A DNA stretch of 64,000 nt from BJHQ01 sp964654285 (GTDB lineage Bacteria > Planctomycetota > UBA11346), in assembly GCA_964654285.1 (NCBI GenBank), contig CAZZJC010000028.1, forward strand, positions 7,591 to 71,590. The letters run 5' to 3'. The first letter of the stretch is position 1; each line of letters begins with the position of its first letter. The position numbers and the translations under genes are program-made. The notes below the pieces were generated by a model, which did not search any database, had not been told where the DNA came from, and worked only from the letters and a program-made list of their open reading frames with translations. Positions 46,780 through 55,910 of this stretch are shown here, one piece after another.

Positions 46780-47538
46780 TCACCACAGGACTTCCACCGA
46801 GCCGTCATCGAGGTCGTAGCGCGCCGGAACGACCGCCAGCGCCCCGCGTTCGCCGGCCGCCTTGAGCACCGGCCGGGCATCGCGCAGCTGCTTCGCCATG
46901 TTGCGGGCGTTGGCCTTGACCGCGTTCTCGACCAGGTCGCCGGGCTGGCCGCGCACCTGCTCGACCGCCGGTCTGAGCGGCGTGAGCAGCGCGGGCAGGT
47001 GGCCGGGGGCCTCGCCGCCGGCGCTGGCGGCCTTGACCGCACCGCAGCGTTCGTGCCCGAGCACCACCACGAGATCGACGCCGAGATGCTCGACCGCGTA
47101 TTCGAGCGAACCGAGCACCGCATCATCGACGATGTTGCCGGCGACGCGGACCACGAAGAGGTCGCCCATGCCCTGGTCGAAGAGGATCTCGGGCGGCACG
47201 CGCGAATCAGCGCAGCAGAGGACGGCAGCGATCGGCTTCTGGCTGGTCGCGGTCTGGGCCCGGCGGGCCGCATCGCGGCGCGGCGCCTCGGCCTTGCCGG
47301 CGGCATAGCGCTTGTTGCCCTCCATCAGGCGCTGGAGCGCGACCCCGTTCGACGGCGTCGCCTTGGCCGCGGGCGCGGCGTGCTCGGATGCGGCCGGGGT
47401 CTCAGTCGCGGGAACGGCGACCGGCGGGTTCGTGGCGGCAGGGGACTCGCCATGCCCTCCGCCATGATCTGCGGCGAAGCCGCAGGTCGCCAGGATGGCG
47501 CTGGAGATGATGGAGACGCAGAAGGTGGCGGATCGCAT
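46780..47538 (-). CDS. Exported beta-class carbonic anhydrase
   Basis: 252 residues. The ATG at 47538 is preceded by GAGG and gives a signal peptide (CVSIISSAILATCGFA), so the enzyme acts outside the cytoplasm, followed by an Ala/Pro-rich linker. Beta-carbonic anhydrase motifs are complete: zinc ligand Cys and Asp-Arg pair in CCADSRVPPE and HERCGAV with His and Cys ligands. It hydrates CO2 to bicarbonate. Position is striking: 11 bases after cheA and upstream of cheW, inside the chemotaxis operon. A role in CO2/pH sensing is an inference from position. Confidence 0.92.
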   Translation of the reverse strand: MRSATFCVSIISSAILATCGFAADHGGGHGESPAATNPPVAVPATETPAASEHAAPAAKATPSNGVALQRLMEGNKRYAAGKAEAPRRDAARRAQTATSQKPIAAVLCCADSRVPPEILFDQGMGDLFVVRVAGNIVDDAVLGSLEYAVEHLGVDLVVVLGHERCGAVKAASAGGEAPGHLPALLTPLRPAVEQVRGQPGDLVENAVKANARNMAKQLRDARPVLKAAGERGALAVVPARYDLDDGSVEVLW

Positions 47539-47549
47539 GGTTGGTTTCC

Positions 47550-50198
47550 TCAGGGGTTTTCGGCGGAAATGAGGCGGGCGGGATCGAGGATCAGGCCGAC
47601 CCGGCCATCGCCGAGGATGGCGGTGCCGGCGAGGCCTGGGTGATGCGGGGTGTCCTGGTCGAGGGGTTTGATGACAACCTGCTGCAGTCCCAGGATCTCG
47701 TCGACCTGCAGGGCGAGCCGGCCGCCGGCGTGTTCGAGCACCAGCACCACGGCGCGGGTCGGATCGGCCTCGAAGCCGGACAGGCCGAACAGGTCGCCGA
47801 GCGCGACCACCGGCAGCAGCTGCCCGCGCGACGGCATGACCCGGCCCTTGCCCAGCACCTCGCTGACCTCGCCGGCATGCGGCCGGCTGGCCTCGACCAC
47901 GGCGGTGATCGGCACCAGGAAGCGGTCGACGCCGACGCGCAGCGACATCGCATCCAGGATAGCGGTGGTCAGCGGCAGGCGGATGGTGAACACCGAACCC
48001 TTGCCGACCTCGCTCGTGATCTCGACCCGGCCCTTCATGCGTTCGACGTTGCGGCGCACGACATCCATGCCGACCCCGCGCCCGCTGATGCCGGTGACCT
48101 TTTCCGCCGTGCTGAACCCGGCGAGGAAGATCAGGTCGAAGCATTCCTTGTCATTCAGCACGCGGTCGGCGGGGATCAGGCCCTTCTCGATGGCCTTGGC
48201 GCGCAGCTTCGCCGGATCCATGCCTTTGCCGTCGTCCCTGAGTTCGATCACCACCTGGTCGCTGGTCTGGCTCGCAGACAGGTGGACGATCCCGCGTTCG
48301 GGCTTGCCCGCCTTGGCGCGAACGGCCGGCATCTCGATGCCGTGGTCGACCGCGTTGCGGATCATGTGCAGCAGCGGATCGGCGAGGATCTCGCCCAGGG
48401 TGCGGTCGATCTCGGTGTCCTCGCCGGACAGCTTCAGGTCGACCTGCTTGTCGAGCTTGCGCGCGGCGTCGTGCACGGCGCGCGCCATCTTCTGGAAGGT
48501 GGCCCGCAGCGGCACCATGCGCAGACCGAGCGACAGGGCCTGCAGGTCGCGCACGATGCGGCCCTGGCGGGTGACCGACTGCATCAGGCGCGGGATGGTG
48601 GGAAGGGCTTCATCCTGCGCGACCATGGCCTGGGCGATGAGCAGTTCGCCGACCAGGTTCATGAGCTCTTCCAGACGCGCGGTGCTGACGCGGGCGAAGG
48701 AATCCTGCTTGCCGGCGAGCTCCTGCTGGCGCGCGTTGGCCTGGTCGGCCTGGGCCTGGGTGATCTTGCCGGTCTTCACCAGGCGGGCGGTGAGATCCTC
48801 ACCTGGCTTCAGGTTCTGCGCCTCGGCGCTGATGACCTCGCGCGGCACGCCGACGTCGGCCAGGATCTCGGCGATCGGGGGTGCGCCCTCGGTGGAGGGT
48901 TCCTCGACCTGGCAGCTGTCGCCCGCCAGGCCGAACCGAATCGCCAGATTGAGCGCCGCCACGGGCCAGGCGCCGCCGTCATGCCCCTCGGCGCGGACGT
49001 GCGCGGCCAGTCCGCGCAGGGCGTCGATGCCGGCCAGGGCGAGCGCGCGCAGGCCGGGCGAGAACGGCACCTGGCCGTCGCGGACCGGCAGGAGTTCGGT
49101 CTCCAGACGATGCGCGAGCGCTTCGATCCGGGTCAGGCCGAGGTAGGCGGCCATGCTCTTGAAGGTGTGGAAGGTGCGGAAGACCGCCGCGATGTCGGTG
49201 CTGGACGAGCCGCCCGACTTGACCACGGATTCCTCGGCCGCAGTCAGCAGTTCAGCGGCCTCGGCGACGAATTCTTCGAGCTGGGCCTTGTCGATGGGCG
49301 CGGGAGTCGGCGGGGTCACGATGGTGAAGTCGGTTCCCGGATCTGCGGCCGCTGCCGGGACGGGGCTGGCCAGGGCGGAGTCGGCTGGCGCGGCTGCGAC
49401 CGGCGCCGGGGCGGCCGGGGTCGGAGCGGGTGGGATCGGCGCCGGAAAGGCGGCCTGCAGTTCGCCGGCCAGGCTATAGATGGCGGCGAACCCCCCGGAA
49501 ACGGGACGCCGGTCGATGAGGCCGTCGGCGAGGCCCTTCATCCGCACCAGCACCGCCCGCGCGGCATCCGGCCAGACCTGGTGCGCGGCGGCGCTTTCCA
49601 GCGCCGTCACCACATCGACCAGACCGGGCAGATCATCGGTTTCGAGCGCGAGGATGCGGGCGAGCAGCGCCTCGGGGGACACCACCGGACGCAGGGCGGC
49701 GCGCTCCTCGTCCGTGCGCTTGATCCGCCGCGAGGTCGCCTCCTGCACCGATTCAGGCGACTGGTGGATGGGAGCGTAGTCCTGCACGCGGTGGCGATCG
49801 GTCTGGGCGCAGACCTTGAGCCGTTGCAGCCATTTCCCATCCGGGCCGTCATGGCCCTCCGACGGCGCGGGCTCGTCGCCCCCGCCGACCGCGGCCACGA
49901 GCTCGCGCAGGCGGCTGACGCTGTTCAGCAGCGCGTCGACGATGTCGCTGGTGCAGGTGCAGCGGCCTTCCCGCATCTGCGAGAGCAGGTGTTCAGCCGC
50001 GTGGGCCAGGGCCTGGATGCGGGTGAGATCCAGGAATCCGGCGCCGCCCTTGATCGAATGGAGATCGCGGAAGCACGCATCGAGCGCGGCCGGCTTGCCC
50101 GGATCCTTGCCGAGTTCGAGCAGGCAGGCCTCGGCCGAGTCGAGGTGCTCGGTGGCTTCGGCGATGAACTCCTGGAGGAATTCGCTGTTGTCGCTCAT
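47550..50198 (-). CDS. cheA: Chemotaxis histidine kinase with two HPt domains
   Basis: 882 residues from the ATG at 50198, consistent with the promoter found upstream; an in-frame ATG at 50255 would fall inside that promoter. First HPt domain has H47 (DLHSIKGGAG). A second HPt-like domain has His near residue 343 (TFHTFKSMAAYLG). Dimerisation helices, the kinase domain (HMIRNAVDHGIE; GRGVGMDVV) and a C-terminal CheW-like domain follow. It phosphorylates CheY and CheB. Two HPt domains suggest branched phosphotransfer, in keeping with the tandem receiver and hybrid kinase further along the locus. Confidence 0.95.
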   Translation of the reverse strand: MSDNSEFLQEFIAEATEHLDSAEACLLELGKDPGKPAALDACFRDLHSIKGGAGFLDLTRIQALAHAAEHLLSQMREGRCTCTSDIVDALLNSVSRLRELVAAVGGGDEPAPSEGHDGPDGKWLQRLKVCAQTDRHRVQDYAPIHQSPESVQEATSRRIKRTDEERAALRPVVSPEALLARILALETDDLPGLVDVVTALESAAAHQVWPDAARAVLVRMKGLADGLIDRRPVSGGFAAIYSLAGELQAAFPAPIPPAPTPAAPAPVAAAPADSALASPVPAAAADPGTDFTIVTPPTPAPIDKAQLEEFVAEAAELLTAAEESVVKSGGSSSTDIAAVFRTFHTFKSMAAYLGLTRIEALAHRLETELLPVRDGQVPFSPGLRALALAGIDALRGLAAHVRAEGHDGGAWPVAALNLAIRFGLAGDSCQVEEPSTEGAPPIAEILADVGVPREVISAEAQNLKPGEDLTARLVKTGKITQAQADQANARQQELAGKQDSFARVSTARLEELMNLVGELLIAQAMVAQDEALPTIPRLMQSVTRQGRIVRDLQALSLGLRMVPLRATFQKMARAVHDAARKLDKQVDLKLSGEDTEIDRTLGEILADPLLHMIRNAVDHGIEMPAVRAKAGKPERGIVHLSASQTSDQVVIELRDDGKGMDPAKLRAKAIEKGLIPADRVLNDKECFDLIFLAGFSTAEKVTGISGRGVGMDVVRRNVERMKGRVEITSEVGKGSVFTIRLPLTTAILDAMSLRVGVDRFLVPITAVVEASRPHAGEVSEVLGKGRVMPSRGQLLPVVALGDLFGLSGFEADPTRAVVLVLEHAGGRLALQVDEILGLQQVVIKPLDQDTPHHPGLAGTAILGDGRVGLILDPARLISAENP

Positions 50199-50232
50199 AT
50201 GTCGGGTTGGTCCAGGTGTTTGAAAGTGGGTG

Positions 50233-50262
50233 AGTATGCCCATGTAGAATCCCACCAGTCAA
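50233..50262 (-). promoter_or_regulatory. Putative sigma-70 promoter of the chemotaxis operon
   Basis: On the minus strand TTGACT (50262-50257) and CATACT (50238-50233) are 18 bases apart, giving a start near 50226 and a 28-base leader to cheA. The -10 matches 4 of 6 bases. Confidence 0.4.
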
Positions 50263-50321
50263 GTACGAGTTTTCGGCACGACGGACGACTGGCTGGCAAT
50301 GGCCGGAAGAAAAACCTTAGA

Positions 50322-50337
50322 TAAAACGATCGTTTTA
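50322..50337. promoter_or_regulatory. 16-base AT-rich perfect palindrome, candidate operator
   Basis: TAAAACGATCGTTTTA stands out in GC-rich DNA within the 293-base divergent region between cheA and kdsA. It could be a dimeric regulator site for either gene. No known box is claimed. Confidence 0.4.
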
Positions 50338-50491
50338 CGTTTTTCCGTCTGGAATCCCTATCTCGGGAACAGAATCGAATCGTTCAATCGATCGGAACGG
50401 GTTGGCCGCGGTCTGATCGGAATCGCGATGGGGCGTCCGCCGGAACTCGAAGGACTGGACTCCAGACCACGCCGCTGAACCATCCCCGGCC

Positions 50492-51358
50492 ATGCGCATC
50501 CCCCCGGTTTCCATCACCCCTTCAGTCACCTGCGGTGGGGACAAGCCGTTGCTCATCATGGGCCCGTGCGTCATCGAATCCGAGGCCCACACCCTGAAGA
50601 TGGCGAAGCTGGTCAAGGCGGCGGCGGCCAAGGCCGGCCTGCCGGTGGTCTTCAAGGCCTCGTTCGACAAGGCGAACCGCACCAGCCACGGCAGCTACCG
50701 TGGCAGCGGCATCACCGCCGGCCTGGCGATCCTGGCCAAGGTGAAGGCCGCGACGGGGATGCCGGTCACCACCGACATCCACGAGAGCTGGCAGGCGGCC
50801 CAGGCGGCCGAGGTCGTAGATCTCCTCCAGGTTCCCGCCCTGCTGTGCCGCCAGAGCGATCTCGTCAACGCCTGCGCCGCGACCGGCCGGCCGACCTCGA
50901 TCAAGAAGGGCCAGTTCCTGGCGCCGCAGGATTGCGCCAACATCGTGGCGAAGTTCCGCGCCGCGCCGGCGCCGAAGGGCGCGGCCAGGCATCGCCTGAT
51001 CCTGATCGAACGCGGCACGTCGTTCGGGTACAACACGCTGGTGACGGACTTCCGCTCCCTGCCGATCATGCGCGGCTTCGGGGTGCCGGTGATCTTCGAC
51101 GCCACCCATTCGGTACAGGCGCCGGGCGGCATGGGGTCGAGGTCGGGCGGCGCCGGCCATTACGCGCCGATGCTGATGCGCGCCGCGATGGCGGTGGGCT
51201 GCGAAGGGATCTTCATGGAGACCCACGACCGGCCGAAGCAGGCGCTCAGCGATGGGCCGAACGTGGTGCCGACGCGGGAACTGGATGCCGTGCTGGCGGA
51301 TATCGCCGCCATCCACGATCTGCTCGGACGGCGCGATCCACCGCAGCCAAGAACCTGA
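50492..51358 (+). CDS. kdsA: 3-deoxy-8-phosphooctulonate synthase
   Basis: 288 residues. It condenses phosphoenolpyruvate with arabinose-5-phosphate to make Kdo-8-phosphate for LPS. Family motifs: IMGPCVIES, KASFDKANRTS, TDIHES, LLCRQSDL, ERGTSFGYN and DATHSVQ. The Cys/Asn question that separates metal-dependent from metal-independent enzymes is left open. kdsB lies 5 kb away on the other strand. Confidence 0.96.
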   Translation: MRIPPVSITPSVTCGGDKPLLIMGPCVIESEAHTLKMAKLVKAAAAKAGLPVVFKASFDKANRTSHGSYRGSGITAGLAILAKVKAATGMPVTTDIHESWQAAQAAEVVDLLQVPALLCRQSDLVNACAATGRPTSIKKGQFLAPQDCANIVAKFRAAPAPKGAARHRLILIERGTSFGYNTLVTDFRSLPIMRGFGVPVIFDATHSVQAPGGMGSRSGGAGHYAPMLMRAAMAVGCEGIFMETHDRPKQALSDGPNVVPTRELDAVLADIAAIHDLLGRRDPPQPRT

Positions 51359-51545
51359 AACCAGCGCGAATCACCGCAAAAAACTGGTGGTGCAGCGGTT
51401 TCGAGGCTGGTAGGTGCGGCCAGCGTTCGCTGCGGCGAGGGCCGATCGGATGTCCCCACCCGAATGGTGCCGGCGGGAAATTCACCAATCCGTCTACCCG
51501 TGCCGGCCTACTGGAAAATGCGAGGCTCCATGGCGCGTTTCAGGA

Positions 51546-52394
51546 TTATCCGAGCAGTTTCAGCACGCCCTGCGGCAACTGATTCGCCTGGGCGAGCATC
51601 GCGGTGGCCGACTGGACGAGGATCTGGTTGCGGGTGAACGTCGCCGACTCGGCAGCGAAATCCACGTCGCGCACCGTCGACTGGGCGGCCTGGAGGTTCT
51701 CGTAGCTGGCCCGGAGCGAATTCAGGGTGGTTTCGAGGCTGTTGGCCTGCACGGCGCCGAGCGTACCACGCCGGGTGGAGACCTGGGTGATCGCCGCTTC
51801 GACCAGGCTGAGCACCTGGCTTGCACCGCCAGCCGTGGCGACGTCGAAGGTCAGGCTCGAGCCGTCGGTGGACAGCAGTCCGATCGAGTTCGCCGACAGC
51901 GCGGTGATGGAGATCGTCGTGTTCTGGCCCACGAACGCGCCCAGCTGCACCGTCTTGCCGTCGGACAGGGATCCGTCGAGCAGATTGGTGCCGGCATATT
52001 GGGTGTTCTTGGCGATGCGCTGGATCGACTGCACCAGATTCAGGTATTCGGTGTTGTTGGCGGTTGCCTGGGTCGAATCGGTGGTGGCGCTCGACATCGA
52101 GCTCAAGGCCAGCTTCTTGGCCTTGGACAGCATCGAATTCATCTCATCAAGCGCGCCTTCCGCCGTCTGCACCATGGCGATGGCCTGCTCGGTGTTGGAC
52201 TGGGCCTGCTCCAGGCCGCCGATCTGGGCCCGCAGCTGCTCGCTGATGATGAGGCCGGCGGGGTTGTCCGAAGCGCGGTTGATCTTGAGGCCCGAGGACA
52301 GCTTCTCGAGGCTCTTGGACATCGCGGAGTCGTTCTTCTGCATCATCCGATGGCCGAAGAGCGCCTGGACGTTGGTATTGATGCGGAGGCTCAT
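51546..52394 (-). CDS. Flagellin
   Basis: 282 residues, a short flagellin with the conserved N-terminal D0/D1 (SLRINTNVQALFG; LEKLSSGLKINRASDNPAG) and C-terminal D1/D0 (RDVDFAAESATFTRNQIL; LAQANQLPQGVLKLLG) and only a small variable centre. AAGGA precedes the ATG. Expression is probably sigma-54 dependent (promoter listed separately). Exported by the flagellar type III system. Confidence 0.97.
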   Translation of the reverse strand: MSLRINTNVQALFGHRMMQKNDSAMSKSLEKLSSGLKINRASDNPAGLIISEQLRAQIGGLEQAQSNTEQAIAMVQTAEGALDEMNSMLSKAKKLALSSMSSATTDSTQATANNTEYLNLVQSIQRIAKNTQYAGTNLLDGSLSDGKTVQLGAFVGQNTTISITALSANSIGLLSTDGSSLTFDVATAGGASQVLSLVEAAITQVSTRRGTLGAVQANSLETTLNSLRASYENLQAAQSTVRDVDFAAESATFTRNQILVQSATAMLAQANQLPQGVLKLLG

Positions 52395-52731
52395 GGGGGG
52401 TCCTTCCCGCCTGCGGTGAGGGTGCAGGCTTGGGAAACCCAAACGCAAGACCGGTGCCAATTGGAGCGGACGGCGGCCATCCATCCCGGATCACGATCAG
52501 CGGGCAGGAAGACAACCCGCTCCGCGGACGGGTTTCCGCGTGGAACCGGCCCTTGGCCGGTCGGCATGGAATTATCCCAGGAACACTATGATTTCCCAGG
52601 AATCCTTGGCGTCATGCCGGGAAGGCCCCGCAGAGGGCTAATACGACCCCCGTAGAACTTTCTCCACCCGAGCGTGGACGCATCCCGACCAGGAACCATG
52701 GTGCGCGCCACACCCATCCACGGAGCCATCC
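52395..52731. other. Divergent region between flagellin and bacteriohemerythrin
   Basis: 337 bases without a gene. It contains the flagellin sigma-54 promoter (52445-52459), a 7-base-stem hairpin ACCGGCC/GGCCGGT (52545-52561), and two direct copies of a TTCCTGGGA-type motif (minus strand, within 52571-52603). The promoter of the hemerythrin gene was not recognised. Confidence 0.6.
52445..52459 (-). promoter_or_regulatory. Sigma-54 (-24/-12) promoter of the flagellin gene
   Basis: On the minus strand TTGGCAC-CGGTC-TTGCGT matches the sigma-54 consensus TGGCAC-N5-TTGC exactly, including invariant GG and GC 10 bases apart. The predicted start is near 52433, about 40 bases before the flagellin ATG. 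Confidence 0.8.
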
Positions 52732-53151
52732 ATGCCCGCCACCCCCTGGTACGAGCAGTACCGCACCGGCATCGCCTCGATCGACCACATGCACGAGGAG
52801 ATCTACACCCTCGTGAACGCCTTGTACGACGATGTCCTGGCGAAGGCGCCGATCGTCACCTCGCGGCCGAAGATCACCAAGCTGGCGCAGCTCTCCCTCA
52901 CCCATTTCGATGAGGAGGAGGCCGACATGAAGCGCACCGGCTATCCCGACACCGCCACCCATACCGCCGCGCACCAGGCCTTCCGCGACCAGCTCGCCGG
53001 CATCCAGGCCCAGCTGAAGGACGGCAAGCAGGTGACCGGCGACACCTTGGAGATCGTCCGCACCTACCTCACCCAGCACGCCAAGCTGCACGACATGAAG
53101 CTGGCGAAGCACCTCGCCACGAGCCAGGGCGCGAAGGCGGCAAAGGGCTGA
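52732..53151 (+). CDS. Bacteriohemerythrin
   Basis: 139 residues. Four-helix bundle with the di-iron ligand pattern: His in IDHMHEEIY, His and Glu in HFDEEEADM, two His in HTAAHQAF, and His/Asp in THAKLHDMK-like C-terminal helix (QHAKLHDMKLAKHL). It binds O2 reversibly and may buffer or sense oxygen for a motile cell; it lies divergent from flagellin. No signal peptide. Confidence 0.92.
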   Translation: MPATPWYEQYRTGIASIDHMHEEIYTLVNALYDDVLAKAPIVTSRPKITKLAQLSLTHFDEEEADMKRTGYPDTATHTAAHQAFRDQLAGIQAQLKDGKQVTGDTLEIVRTYLTQHAKLHDMKLAKHLATSQGAKAAKG

Positions 53152-53228
53152 ACCCCCTTGGGAATAGTCCGGGGTAGTGGCCGAGCCCACCCCCTTATCA
53201 CGACCACCGACGGCACAGGCTCTGGACC

Positions 53229-54138
53229 ATGTCCGAACCCGATGGGCCCGAACCAAAAGTCACCGAGGATCGCGGACTGAAGGCGTTTCTCTGCGACTAT
53301 CCGCAGGAAACGCTGGAATTCTTCGCCCCTGAAATCCTGGCCGAGCGTGGACGACCGATCAGCATCGTCCCCGTCCAGCAGGAACTGCCATTACCAGACC
53401 TGGGCGATCCCAGCCGGTTCCTCGACCTGGCGTTGCTCGCCACCTGGGCGGATGGTTTCCAGGAGATCATCCTGCTGGTCGAACACTGGTCCGACGCCCG
53501 CAAGGTCGAACCCATGCGGGTGCATTGGTATTATGCCGGTCTGCGCCTGCGTCATTCCGACGCCGAGGTATTCCCCATCGTTTTCGTAACGGATCGCTCT
53601 TCAGGCTGGATCCCGGATCGCCTGGAAAGCGTTATTGCCGGCTTGCCGGTACTCGACTTCAGGTTCCGCGTGATCCGCATCACTGCGGCCGATTTACCGC
53701 GCCTGCGTGGACTTCAGAACCGTGTCGCGGCGTTATTCCTGGCTCTGGCGATAAGCGATGCGATCGAGGCCGCCGTCACGGCCGTCACCGCCATGGCCCA
53801 TGCACCTGGCCCTGTCGATGACCTGCGTCGCTACCTTGCCCTAGCGCAGAAACTCGCCAATCTGCAAGACAGCGAGGAACCCGAGTTCCGCCAACGCCTG
53901 AGCCAGGATCCGACCCTTGGGCAACGTCTTCGAAGATCTGATGACCGAAAGCGAAGCCAAGGGAATTGCCAAGGGCAAGGCCGAGGGTGAGGCCCAGGGC
54001 AAGATCGCTGAGATCCGTCGTCTCGTCGCCAAAGGTCGTTTGACGATCGACGCCGCCCGCGCCGAGATCGAAGACCTCATCGCCACCAAGGCCATTCCCG
54101 AAGCCCTCGGTCGCGAGGCGCTGGGGCTGCTGGGCTGA
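53229..54138 (+). pseudogene. Rpn/YhgA-like PD-(D/E)XK protein, frameshifted
   Basis: The first frame (53229-53990) encodes the N-terminal nuclease-like region with TWADGFQEIILLVEHWSDARK, typical of Rpn/YhgA-like proteins related to transposon nucleases. The usual C-terminal tail, MTESEAKGIAKGKAEGEAQGK, appears only in the next frame (53917-54138), which starts at LGNVFEDLM. A one-base change near 53905-53920 would join them into one ordinary protein of about 300 residues. This is a real frameshift, a programmed one or a sequencing error. Confidence 0.75.
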
Positions 54139-54200
54139 TTTGGGCTGGCCGCCAAATCCGGGCGTGCCCGATCGCTAAAGCGCAGGAAGATCGGACCGCT

Positions 54201-55910
54201 TCAGCCGCCGACCGGCGGCAGCGTCATCTCGGTGTCGCCGCCGGCGGGGGCGCCGCGCTTGCGCTTGTAGGCGGCGCCGAGGAATCCGCGGAAGAGCGGA
54301 TGCGGTTCGACCGGCCCGGATTTGAATTCGGGATGGGCCTGGGTCGCGAGGAAGAAGGGGTGGTTCTTGAGCTCGATGATCTCGACCAGGGATTTTTCGG
54401 GCTTGGCGGGATCCGGCAGGTAGAGACCGGTGAACTGCATGCCGGCCGCCTCGAAACGTTCGCGGTAGGCGTTGTTGAACTCGTAACGGTGGCGGTGCCG
54501 CTCGTGGATGAGCTCGGCGTGGCCATAGCACTTCGAGGTGCGCGAGGTCTTCTTGGTGATCGTGCAGGGGTAGCTGCCCAGGCGCATGGTGCCGCCGAGC
54601 AGGTTCAGCGCGATGATGTCCTTCTGGGTCTCCATCGGCGCGATGAGCGGATTCGTGGTCTTCTCGTTCATCTCCGTGCTGTTGGCGTCGGCGAGACCGA
54701 GCACATTGCGGGCGAACTCGACGGAAGCCGCCTGCATGCCCAGGCACAGGCCCAGGTACGGGATGCCGTTCTCGCGCGCATGGCGGATCGCGCGCAGCTT
54801 GCCTTCCCAGCCGCGCTTGCCGAAGCCGCCGGGCACCAGGATGCCGTCGACGCCCTTGAGCTTGTCCGCCCAGTTGTCGTCCTTTTCCAGGGTTTCGCTC
54901 TCGATGCGGACGATATTGGCCTTGAGCAGGTGGGCGTAGGCGGCGTGGTCGATGGATTCGGTGACGGATTTGTAGGCGTCCTGGTGGTTGATGTACTTGC
55001 CGACCAGGGCGATGGTGACGGTGTCCTTGGGCTTGCGGATGTGCGAGACCATGAGATCCCACTCGTGCATCGCGCATTCGCGCACGGGCAGGGCGAGGCG
55101 CTGGCAGACCGCGACGTGCAGCTCCTGCTTGAACAGCACCTGCGGGACCTCGTAGACCGAGGTCGGCACGTCGGCGAGATCGACGACGTTGCGCAGGTCG
55201 ACGTTGCAGAACAGGGCGAGCTTGTCCTTCACGTCCTTGGAAAGCGACTTCTCGGCGCGGCAGAGCAGGAAGTCCGGGATGATGCCGATCTCGCGCAGCT
55301 TCTGCACGCTGTGCTGCGCCGGCTTGGTCTTGATCTCGCCAGCGGCGCGGATGAACGGGATGTAGGCCAGATGCACGAAGGCCACGTACTGGCTGCCGAC
55401 TTCGTGGCGGTACTGGCGCGCGGCCTCCATGAAGGGCAGGCCTTCGATGTCGCCCACCGTGCCGCCGATCTCGGTCAGCACGACGTCGATGTCGGGACCG
55501 GCGAGGGCGCGCACGCTGGCCTTGATCTCATCGGTGACGTGCGGGATCACCTGCACGGTGCCGCCGTTGTAGCGGCCTTCGCGCTCCTTCTGGATCACCG
55601 ACTGGTAGATCCGGCCGCTGGTCACGGTGGACTGCTTCGAGCACGGCTGGCCGAGGAAGCGTTCGTAGTGGCCGAGATCGAGGTCGGTCTCGGCGCCGTC
55701 GTCGGTGACGAAGACCTCGCCGTGCTGGAACGGGTTCATCGTGCCCGGATCGACGTTCAGGTACGGATCGAGCTTCTGGATGCGGACGCGGTAGCCCATG
55801 TTCTTCAGAAGCCGCGCGATCGACGCCGACGCGATGCCCTTGCCGAGCGACGACACGACGCCCCCGGTGATGAACAGGTGGCGGGTCGGCCCTTCGCGTT
55901 TGGCGGTCAT
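54201..55910 (-). CDS. pyrG: CTP synthase
   Basis: 569 residues, typical length. It aminates UTP to CTP with glutamine. N-terminal synthase domain (FITGGVVSSLGKGI; DPYLNVDPGTMNPFQHGEVFV) and C-terminal glutamine amidotransferase domain with Cys in LGLCLGMQ and a His-Pro-Glu near the end (THAHPEF-like AHPEFKSGP). The start overlaps the kdsB stop by four bases, so CTP supply and CMP-Kdo formation are coupled. Confidence 0.97.
   Translation of the reverse strand: MTAKREGPTRHLFITGGVVSSLGKGIASASIARLLKNMGYRVRIQKLDPYLNVDPGTMNPFQHGEVFVTDDGAETDLDLGHYERFLGQPCSKQSTVTSGRIYQSVIQKEREGRYNGGTVQVIPHVTDEIKASVRALAGPDIDVVLTEIGGTVGDIEGLPFMEAARQYRHEVGSQYVAFVHLAYIPFIRAAGEIKTKPAQHSVQKLREIGIIPDFLLCRAEKSLSKDVKDKLALFCNVDLRNVVDLADVPTSVYEVPQVLFKQELHVAVCQRLALPVRECAMHEWDLMVSHIRKPKDTVTIALVGKYINHQDAYKSVTESIDHAAYAHLLKANIVRIESETLEKDDNWADKLKGVDGILVPGGFGKRGWEGKLRAIRHARENGIPYLGLCLGMQAASVEFARNVLGLADANSTEMNEKTTNPLIAPMETQKDIIALNLLGGTMRLGSYPCTITKKTSRTSKCYGHAELIHERHRHRYEFNNAYRERFEAAGMQFTGLYLPDPAKPEKSLVEIIELKNHPFFLATQAHPEFKSGPVEPHPLFRGFLGAAYKRKRGAPAGGDTEMTLPPVGG

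Noticed and set aside
44085..46865. 926-codon plus-strand frame opposite the chemotaxis receptor and cheW
   Set aside because: It is the complement of MCP and CheW coding sequence and shows only Gly/Leu/Asp repetition.
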